A stretch of 8,541 nucleotides of DNA from JAFAVZ01 sp036009105. GTDB taxonomy: Bacteria; Acidobacteriota; Thermoanaerobaculia; Gp7-AA8. The notes beneath the pieces were generated by a model that was given only the letters and a program-made list of their open reading frames with translations, ran no database searches and was not told where the DNA came from. How positions within the stretch are numbered: the stretch's first letter is position 1; every line of letters starts with the position of its first letter. Positions 1-6,390 of this stretch are shown one piece after another. The stretch spans positions 1-8,541 of the forward strand of contig DASYMJ010000219.1 in NCBI GenBank assembly GCA_036009105.1, read 5' to 3'. The position numbers and the translations under genes are program-made.

Positions 1-653
1 TCTCCGTCGTAGGCGTGACCGTGCGCTCGTTCGAGGAAGGCCGGCGGCGGGTCGTAGGGCGTATGCGGATCGTAGAGGTGGACCCAGGCGAAGAACGGGC
101 GGCCGTCGCCGCTGTTGCGCAGCCAGGCGAGCGCGCGATCGACGGTGTCGCCGCCGCGGCGCTCGGCATCGAAGGACGAGGCCGCATTCGGATCGCGCAC
201 GATCGCGTCGTCGTACGTATCGAAGCCGCGATTGAGCCCGAAGCGGTGATCGAGCACGAACGCGCTGACGAACGCGCCGGTGCGATACCCGCCGCGCGCC
301 AGCACCGTGGCCAGCGTCTCCTTGTCCGCCGGAAACGCCGCGACGCCGTTGTTGCGCACGCCATGCCGCACCGGCAGCTCGCCCGAAAGCAACGACGCAT
401 GCGCGGGCATGGTCAGCGGCACCGGCGACTCGGCGTTCGCGAAGCGGACACCGTCACTGGCGAGCTTCGACAGATTGGGAGTGGCAGCGCCGAGGCGATC
501 GGCGCGGAAGGTGTCGAGGGTGATGAGGAGGACGTTGTAGTGCTGCTTCGGTGCGCGGTGACAGGCGGTGAGGAGCGCGATCAGGATGAGGAACGGAATT
601 GAAAATTGAAAATTGAAAATTGAAAACGCGCGGCGCGAGTGGATCGTTTTCAA
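1..653 (-). CDS. Sulfatase/phosphodiesterase-fold lipoprotein, partial at its C-terminus
   Basis: Alkaline-phosphatase-superfamily (sulfatase-type) hydrolase or transferase; about 217 residues are visible before the gene leaves the left edge. Seen: metal-binding start NVLLITLDTFRADRLG (residues 40-55, D47), nucleophile region PLTMPAHASLLSG (79-91), then HGVRNNG, and later VHLYDPHTPYDPPPAF. The nucleophile position is Thr81, not the Cys/Ser of formylglycine sulfatases, so sulfate-ester hydrolysis is doubtful; phosphodiester or phosphonate chemistry or group transfer is possible. With the TTG start at 653 the protein opens with a basic n-region (MKTIHSRR), a hydrophobic stretch, and a lipobox LTAC with Cys31, predicting an exported lipoprotein. 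No ATG or GTG lies in frame upstream of the conserved domain, and a TGA at 657-659 closes the frame above the TTG. The start sits inside a heptamer inverted repeat and has only a weak Shine-Dalgarno sequence, so the exact start is uncertain. It lies 34 nt after the carboxylase gene. Confidence 0.8.
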   Translation of the reverse strand, partial: MKTIHSRRAFSIFNFQFSIPFLILIALLTACHRAPKQHYNVLLITLDTFRADRLGAATPNLSKLASDGVRFANAESPVPLTMPAHASLLSGELPVRHGVRNNGVAAFPADKETLATVLARGGYRTGAFVSAFVLDHRFGLNRGFDTYDDAIVRDPNAASSFDAERRGGDTVDRALAWLRNSGDGRPFFAWVHLYDPHTPYDPPPAFLERAHGHAYDG

Positions 654-678
654 TTTTCAATTTTCCATTTTCAATTTC
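595..678. repeat. Inverted repeat built from tandem heptamers (34-bp stem)
   Basis: The left arm (595-628) holds four tandem TTGAAAA units at 599-626. The right arm (645-678) holds four TTTTCAA units at 647-674, the third carrying one substitution (C666). The arms pair over 34 positions: 32 Watson-Crick pairs, one G-T wobble (596/677) and one mismatch (607/666). They enclose a 16-nt GC-rich loop with its own small palindrome (627-637). The AT-rich arms contrast sharply with the GC-rich surroundings. The element lies between the carboxylase stop and the sulfatase-like gene and overlaps the 5' end of the latter. It does not look like an intrinsic terminator, because the stem is AT-rich and no distinct T-run follows. 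It may be a dispersed miniature palindromic repeat or an RNA processing/stability element. Confidence 0.9.
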
Positions 679-687
679 CGCCCAGCC

Positions 688-2217
<1,530 letters not shown>

Positions 2218-2263
2218 TTTGCGCGAAACGCTACCACAGGGCGGTGAGCCTCGGTGTCATCGG

Positions 2264-2277
2264 CTAAAGCATCACGT
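2264..2277. repeat. 14-bp direct repeat, copy 1
   Basis: CTAAAGCATCACGT on the plus strand forms the last codons and stop of the DUF507-like gene (V-M-L-stop). It is identical to 2547-2560, and identity ends exactly at both sides. Confidence 0.8.
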
Positions 2278-2530
2278 TGCGCTCCGCCGCCACCCGCCGC
2301 ATCTCCTCGGCCAGCTCGCCGTCGGACGGATCGCGGTCGCCGTTCACCCGGGCCAGCCGCACGCGCGCTTCCTGCTCGACGGCATCCACCGCGGCAAAGC
2401 TCTCCCCCAGCGTACGAGCCACGATCTGGATCCCGGCCTCGGCATCGCCGAACTCCACGAGCCCCCGGTCCTCGAGCCGATTCACGATCGCCCGCGCCAG
2501 AAACTCGATCTGTTTGATGGAGGTGGCCAT
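2264..2530 (-). CDS. DUF507-like small protein
   Basis: An 88-residue acidic, largely helical protein without signal peptide or membrane segment. It resembles, from memory, the DUF507 family: an N-terminal (I/V)E(F/Y)LAR.IV..L helix (here IEFLARAIVNRL, residues 8-19), then GLVEFGDAEA (23-32), a middle helix rich in E/V/A, and an end of the form ..ARER..(I/L)L (here AAERNVML). The family's function is not known to me. The ATG at 2530 places the conserved helix at the usual distance from the N-terminus; no strong Shine-Dalgarno sequence precedes it. It sits 16 nt after the TldE-like gene and 46 nt before the carboxylase gene, so co-transcription is likely. Its last 14 bases are identical to the last 14 bases of the upstream gene. 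Confidence 0.7.
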   Translation of the reverse strand: MATSIKQIEFLARAIVNRLEDRGLVEFGDAEAGIQIVARTLGESFAAVDAVEQEARVRLARVNGDRDPSDGELAEEMRRVAAERNVML

Positions 2531-2546
2531 GTGAGCCAGCGCGATT

Positions 2547-2560
2547 CTAAAGCATCACGT
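2547..2560. repeat. 14-bp direct repeat, copy 2
   Basis: Second copy of CTAAAGCATCACGT, forming the last codons and stop of the TldE-like gene. The two copies are 283 bp apart and bracket the DUF507-like gene. Confidence 0.8.
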
Positions 2561-3329
2561 ACGCGCCGAACGATCCGGCTCCATAGGGATACCAGCCATC
2601 CGGTTTTCCCACTCCATGAATGCGGTCCAACCGGATGGGCACCAGCGAGCCGTCCTCCAGCAGCACACGCCGCGCTCCGACCAGGCCGATCGCTTCCGGC
2701 GCCGCGTCGTCGATGGCGCCGAACGGCCGCGCGCGCAGGTGAAACGGCATGGGCAAGGGACGGATGCGGTAACTCGGCCGGAACCAGTTCGGCCACTGCA
2801 TGCCGTTGGTCAGCTCGATCGCTTCGACCGGCTCGCCGTTGCCGTCCACCCCCTCCGCCACCTGCTCGATCTCGATGAGCCCGATGAGTGACGGGAGCAG
2901 CGACGCGGCCACATTCGGCGCGAGGCGGATCCGTTCCGGGGCCGCCGCTTCGCGCACGCCGCGCGCGAGCACCTCCGCCACGCGCGCGACCGGCGCGACG
3001 TCGAAGGACGCGAAGTCGAGCACCGCGCGGACGCGGTGCGCCGCCACGGCGACATGCATGCGGCGCGTCTCATCCGTCCATCGCGCATCGCCGTACTCGT
3101 GCTCGGCGATGCCTTCGCTGATGATGACCCGCTCGATGTTCGGCAGCTGTCGGATCGCCTGCGCGGTTTCGATCAGGCGCGCCGCGTCGATCTCGGGCAG
3201 CGTCACCTCTTCGCGCAACGGCCGGCACTCGAACGCGACGCCGCGCTCCACCGCTTCCCCCGCCTCGGCGATGCGCAGCAGCGCGCCGTTCTCGTGACGC
3301 ACCACCCGCCCGCGCTTGCGATAGATCAC
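2547..3329 (-). CDS. TldE/PmbA-like protein, divergent, no metal motif
   Basis: A 260-residue cytoplasmic protein, probably the non-catalytic partner of the TldD-like protease encoded just upstream. In known pairs TldE (PmbA) lacks HExxxH and forms a heterodimer with TldD. Support here: no HExxxH; a segment RIRLAPNVAASLLPSLIGL that resembles the PmbA core ('.vvlsP.aaasLl..l.'); an end GAGSFGAYVML that resembles the family's closing strand; and tight coupling to a TldD homologue. It is far shorter than typical PmbA (about 450 residues) and the rest is too divergent for me to align, so the family call is an inference. The GTG start at 3329 forms a GTGA 4-nt overlap with the upstream stop; a G-rich run precedes it. 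The open frame continues upstream to 3866, but that part is Arg/Pro-rich shadow translation of the TldD-like gene. Confidence 0.6.
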   Translation of the reverse strand: MIYRKRGRVVRHENGALLRIAEAGEAVERGVAFECRPLREEVTLPEIDAARLIETAQAIRQLPNIERVIISEGIAEHEYGDARWTDETRRMHVAVAAHRVRAVLDFASFDVAPVARVAEVLARGVREAAAPERIRLAPNVAASLLPSLIGLIEIEQVAEGVDGNGEPVEAIELTNGMQWPNWFRPSYRIRPLPMPFHLRARPFGAIDDAAPEAIGLVGARRVLLEDGSLVPIRLDRIHGVGKPDGWYPYGAGSFGAYVML

Positions 3330-4249
3330 AGCGCCCCCGTGATCAGCACCGGGGCGAAGGAGCCGACGACGAGCTCCTGCCCCTCGCGCGAGCAGACCAC
3401 GCCCGGATAGCGCACCGGCTCGCCGGAGGCGCCGAGGAAGGCGAGCTGGTCGCGCGTTGCGGTGATGGTGAACGGCGCGAGCCGCGCGTTGCCGAGGTTG
3501 GCGATGGAGACGTCGACGGTGAGGACGCCGGTGAGCGGATCGTACGTGCCGCCCGCGACGAGGTGGATCTCCACATGCCGCTCCGGCACCTCGAACGGCG
3601 CACCGACCTGCCGCGCCACGAGGGCGGTCATGCGGTGCAGGGGAACGTCGCGAAAGGAGGCGCGGCGCAAAGCGAGCGGGCGTTCGCCGGCGAGCAGGTC
3701 GGCGGTGCCAAGAGGAGAGACATCTTCTACGCGCAGCCAGCCCTTCTCCCGCTCTTCGAGCACCTTCTCCCCGCCCCGCGGGGAGAAGGCCGGGGTGAGG
3801 GGTCCATGCTCCGCGGGATGGCCGAAGGCCTCGTGCAGCAGCACGGCCGCGGAGCCGTTGCGCCACACCATCGGCAGCGGCTCGCGCAGCTCCTCCTCCG
3901 CCTCGCGCGCGACGAGCGCGCGCAGCATCGCCGTGTCGCGGGCGGCCGCGGCGGGGGTGGTCACGATGGAGACGCCGCGCATGGTGATGGTCAGCGTGGC
4001 GGAGCGCTCGCCGTCGGACGCGGCGCGGGCCACGGCGCGGATGCGAGCGTCAGCGAGCGACGCAACGGCGGCGCGGAGGCGCGCCATCTCCTCATCGCAA
4101 GCGGCAATCAGGGAGGGATCGGCCACGTCGGTGGCTTCGATCCCATCGGCGGAAAGCACGGCCGTGCCGTGCTCCAGGCGCGACTCGAGCAGGACGCCGT
4201 GCGCCCAGAGCTCGTCGCGTGCGGCGATGGAGAAGCGCTCGGAAGTCAC
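3326..4249 (-). CDS. Compact TldD-like zinc metalloprotease
   Basis: TldD/PmbA-family peptidase, 307 residues against roughly 450-480 for typical TldD. Seen: HEAFGH at 139-144 within AVLLHEAFGHPAEHG (the HExxxH zinc motif with catalytic Glu140); GGTYDPLTGVLTVDVS (233-248), matching the family's GG..DP.TG.....VS block; and VVCSREGQELVVG (284-296), whose Cys286 matches the third zinc ligand in GxCGKDGQ-type ends. All expected metal ligands are therefore present. The N-terminal domain is shortened and poorly recognisable. Residues about 150-164 (PLTPAFSPRGGEKV) come from a palindromic DNA element inserted in frame right after the zinc motif. The GTG start at 4249 overlaps the kinase stop as GTGA, suggesting translational coupling; no strong Shine-Dalgarno sequence is visible. 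TldD homologues cleave modified or unfolded peptides; the substrate here is unknown. Confidence 0.8.
   Translation of the reverse strand: MTSERFSIAARDELWAHGVLLESRLEHGTAVLSADGIEATDVADPSLIAACDEEMARLRAAVASLADARIRAVARAASDGERSATLTITMRGVSIVTTPAAAARDTAMLRALVAREAEEELREPLPMVWRNGSAAVLLHEAFGHPAEHGPLTPAFSPRGGEKVLEEREKGWLRVEDVSPLGTADLLAGERPLALRRASFRDVPLHRMTALVARQVGAPFEVPERHVEIHLVAGGTYDPLTGVLTVDVSIANLGNARLAPFTITATRDQLAFLGASGEPVRYPGVVCSREGQELVVGSFAPVLITGAL
3763..3802. repeat. GC-rich palindromic element A, in frame inside the TldD-like gene
   Basis: A perfect 12-bp stem (3763-3774 with 3778-3789) around a CCC loop, followed by the tail CCGGGGTGAGGGG (3790-3802). The segment GGCCGGGGTGAGGGGTC (3788-3804) recurs in element B as GGCCGGCTGAGGGGTC (5269-5284). 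On the minus strand it reads PLTPAFSPRGGEKV, resembling the 'LTPALSPRERE'-type peptides that I recall as read-through of dispersed palindromic repeats in many bacterial genomes. Confidence 0.8.
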
Positions 4250-6315
4250 TCGAAGCGGACGTCGACCTGTCTGGTCTTCGGATCGTAGCGGACGTACAGC
4301 TTGTGCTCGCCGCCGGGGCGAAGGTTCTGGCGCACGACGCGGTGATCGTTGATCTTCTGCGACGGCACGACCAGCCAGATGTCGATCTCGGTATCGGCCG
4401 GCGTCACCTCGCGCGTCACGTTCACCAGCCGCGGCGCGTTCCGGCGGAACAGGCCCCGGCGCTCCTCGAACAGGTTCTCGTGCACGATCACCGTCCCGCC
4501 CACCTTCACCTGCACGTAGCCGTCCGCGATGGGCGAGTTCACGATCGTGGTCAGCTTCGCCGGCGTCACCGGAACCGGCGGCTGGTGCCCGCCGTCGCCG
4601 CCCGTGCCGCCGGGATGCACGGCCTGCGTCGTGGTCGCGGTCTGCTGCCGCAGCGCGACCTGCTGCTGCCGCGTCTTTGCGCGCGCCTGGTCGACCTTCT
4701 CCTGTTCGGTTTTGGCCAGTTGCAGATAGGTCGAGGCCTCCTGGTTGTTCGGGTTGAGCTGGAACGCCGCCTCGAACACCGGGATCGACTCCTCGAACTT
4801 ACGCGCGTTGTAGAGGGCCATCGCCTCGTCGAACTTCTGCTGGGCCTGCGCGAGCTGGAGCTTGTTGACCTCCTCGCGCTGGCGCATGGCGCTGAGGCGC
4901 TCGACCATCGTCGTCACCGCGGGCGAGGCGGGCGCGAGCTTCTTCAGCTCGTCGAATTTCACCGCCGCATCGGTGACGCGTCCCTGCCGCAGCAGCTCGT
5001 TGCCTTCCATCCGCAGCTGCCGCTCCTTCGCGCGCCGCGCCTCCTCCTGCTTGTTGACCGGCGGCACCTTCGGCTGCCGCGCCTGGATGATCACGACCGC
5101 TCCGAGCAGGCCCGCCACGAGGACGGCGATGATGCCGAGAAAGACCGCCGGATGGATGCGCTGGCGCCACACCGGCAGCGCGCGGACGTTCGTCAGCGTG
5201 TTGCGCACCCTGGACGGAGGCCTCACCGCCGGCCCCTCCCCCCGCCGCGCGGCGAGAGGGACGCCGGCGGCCGGCTGAGGGGTCTTCTGCGAGACGCGAT
5301 TGGTGGAGACGCCGGCGTCCCGCGGCAGCTCATCCGCCTGCGGGAACGGAATCTCGACCGTCGGCAGGCGGTCATGCGCTTCGGCGCGGGTGACGACCGT
5401 CTCGTCGGCGAGAAAGGTCTCGACGCGCGGCGCGGGGCGCTCGCCGCGCATGACCGCGCGCAGCGCCGCGGCCAGCTCCTTGCCGCGCTGGTAGCGCTTG
5501 GAAGGGTCCTTGGCCAGGCACTGCGCGACGACTTCCTCGAACGCCTCCGGGATCTGCGGGTTGATCTCGTGCAGCGCGGGGAACGACTCGTGGACGATCT
5601 TGTAGGAGATCGAGGTCAGCGAGTCGCCGCCGAACGGCTTGCGGCGGGTCAGGCATTCGTAGAGACAGATGCCGAGGGAGAAGATGTCCGTGCGTCCGTC
5701 GACCGGCGCGCCCTTGATCTGCTCGGGGGCCATGTAGTTCGGCGTGCCGAGGAACTGGCCGGTGGTGGTGAGGTTCGCCACGCCCGAGGCGATCTTGGCG
5801 ATGCCGAAGTCGGTGATCTTCGCCCGGTAGCCTTCCAGCAGGATGATGTTCGCCGGCTTGACGTCGCGGTGGACGATGCCTTTGGAGTGGGCGAAGTCGA
5901 GCGCGTCGGCGATCTGGGCCACGATGTCGCCGATCTGCTCGTACGTCATGGTCCGGCCCTGGGAGAGCATCTCCTTGAGGTTCGAGCCTTCGACGTACTC
6001 CATGGCGATGAACGACATGCCGGAGGCTTCGTCCTGCCCGATGTCGTGCACGGTGACGATGGCGGGATGGTTGAGGATGCCGGCCGCCTGCGCCTCGCGG
6101 ATGAAGCGCTGCTGGAACTCCTTGGTCTCGTCGTCGTCCGCGTGCGCCACGGGGCGGATGGTCTTGAGCGCGACGAGGCGGCCGATCAGAGGGTCCTTGG
6201 CCAGGTAAACGATTCCCATCGCACCTTTGCCAAGCTCTCGGACGATCTCATATCGGCCAAGCTTCACCTGCTGCTGATCTCCGCGGGAACCCACTGGAGC
6301 CCCATAGACGGCCAA
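4246..6315 (-). CDS. Transmembrane Ser/Thr protein kinase with TPR-like region
   Basis: Hanks-type kinase of 689 residues. Kinase domain about 20-290: P-loop GKGAMGIVY (29-37), VALK with Lys51, Glu74 in helix C, HRDVKPAN (149-156), DFG (169-171), a Thr-rich activation loop (TTT 183-185), GTPNYMAPEQ (190-199) and RTDIFSLG (208-215). All catalytic residues are intact, so it should be active. A proline-rich linker contains palindromic element B (about 345-366). One membrane helix lies at about 389-411. After it come charged helical, TPR-like repeats (about 433-460 and 492-535), a Gln/Thr/Gly/Pro linker, and a beta-rich C-terminal domain (about 588-689), predicted outside the cytoplasmic membrane. 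The TTG start at 6315 is the first codon after an in-frame stop and follows AGGAG by 6 nt. A GTG at 6267 with upstream GGAGA is the main alternative (673 residues, start MKLGRYEIV). First gene of the leftward operon. Confidence 0.95.
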   Translation of the reverse strand: MAVYGAPVGSRGDQQQVKLGRYEIVRELGKGAMGIVYLAKDPLIGRLVALKTIRPVAHADDDETKEFQQRFIREAQAAGILNHPAIVTVHDIGQDEASGMSFIAMEYVEGSNLKEMLSQGRTMTYEQIGDIVAQIADALDFAHSKGIVHRDVKPANIILLEGYRAKITDFGIAKIASGVANLTTTGQFLGTPNYMAPEQIKGAPVDGRTDIFSLGICLYECLTRRKPFGGDSLTSISYKIVHESFPALHEINPQIPEAFEEVVAQCLAKDPSKRYQRGKELAAALRAVMRGERPAPRVETFLADETVVTRAEAHDRLPTVEIPFPQADELPRDAGVSTNRVSQKTPQPAAGVPLAARRGEGPAVRPPSRVRNTLTNVRALPVWRQRIHPAVFLGIIAVLVAGLLGAVVIIQARQPKVPPVNKQEEARRAKERQLRMEGNELLRQGRVTDAAVKFDELKKLAPASPAVTTMVERLSAMRQREEVNKLQLAQAQQKFDEAMALYNARKFEESIPVFEAAFQLNPNNQEASTYLQLAKTEQEKVDQARAKTRQQQVALRQQTATTTQAVHPGGTGGDGGHQPPVPVTPAKLTTIVNSPIADGYVQVKVGGTVIVHENLFEERRGLFRRNAPRLVNVTREVTPADTEIDIWLVVPSQKINDHRVVRQNLRPGGEHKLYVRYDPKTRQVDVRFE
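5221..5282. repeat. GC-rich palindromic element B, in frame inside the kinase gene
   Basis: Nested inverted repeats: outer CCTCA/TGAGG (5221-5225 with 5276-5280), CCGCCGGC/GCCGGCGG (5226-5233 with 5263-5270), CCCTC/GAGGG (5234-5238 with 5256-5260), and a central 12-bp palindrome CGCCGCGCGGCG (5243-5254). It shares the GGCCGG..TGAGGGGTC end with element A. On the minus strand it encodes PQPAAGVPLAARRGEGPAVR in the linker between kinase domain and membrane helix. Confidence 0.75.
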
Positions 6316-6321
6316 TCATAA

Positions 6322-6326
6322 CTCCT
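6322..6326 (-). promoter_or_regulatory. Shine-Dalgarno sequence AGGAG for the kinase TTG start
   Basis: AGGAG on the minus strand ends 6 nt before the TTG at 6315. It decides in favour of that rare start over the in-frame GTG codons at 6294 and 6267. An out-of-frame ATG (6317-6319) lies only 2 nt after the site and is poorly spaced. Confidence 0.65.
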
Positions 6327-6379
6327 GCGGATGGAGGGAATTTTAATTTATGATCAACGCCCTGTTTTCAATTCCCTGC

Positions 6380-6384
6380 GAGGT
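6380..6384 (+). promoter_or_regulatory. Shine-Dalgarno sequence GAGGT for the EF-G-like gene
   Basis: GAGGT lies 6 nt before the ATG at 6391 and decides that start. The frame is open further upstream to an ATG at 6331, but the added 20 residues do not resemble EF-G and would cover the candidate -10 box. Confidence 0.75.
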
Positions 6385-6390
6385 CAAACC

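Larger units (their letters stand above)
6316..6390. promoter_or_regulatory. Divergent intergenic region with probable promoters
   Basis: A 75-bp AT-richer spacer between the leftward operon and the rightward EF-G-like gene. For the rightward gene, TATGAT (6349-6354) is a plausible -10 box, with no convincing -35, giving a leader of roughly 30 nt. For the leftward operon I see only weak candidates, for example TTGAAA on the minus strand near 6366-6371 and A/T-rich sequence beyond it. An 8-bp inverted repeat, AGGGAATT (6335-6342) and AATTCCCT (6370-6377), flanks the candidate -10 and could be an operator. Confidence 0.4.

Noticed and set aside
454..660. 68-residue minus-strand frame starting in the heptamer repeat
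   Set aside because: It overlaps the sulfatase-like gene in another frame and is Pro/Arg/His-rich after the repeat-derived start; no sign of a real protein.
599..674. CRISPR-like repeat array
   Set aside because: The repeats are 7-bp units, contiguous or inverted, with no unique spacers of uniform length and no cas genes nearby.
595..678. Intrinsic transcription terminator for the carboxylase gene
   Set aside because: The stem is AT-rich rather than GC-rich and lacks a distinct downstream U-run. The next gene begins inside it on the same strand.
3330..3866. Upstream extension of the TldE-like frame to 439 residues
   Set aside because: The extension is Arg/Pro/Ala-rich and overlaps the TldD-like gene, whose own frame carries the HExxxH and C-terminal motifs. 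The GTGA overlap at 3326-3329 gives a natural start.
4219..6321. 700-residue open frame on the plus strand opposite the kinase gene
   Set aside because: Arg/His/Leu/Asp-rich shadow translation with no domain; the opposite strand carries an intact kinase with all catalytic motifs.
6331..6390. Alternative ATG start at 6331 for the EF-G-like gene
   Set aside because: The extra 20 residues are unlike EF-G N-termini, while the ATG at 6391 has a well-spaced GAGGT and starts right before the G domain.
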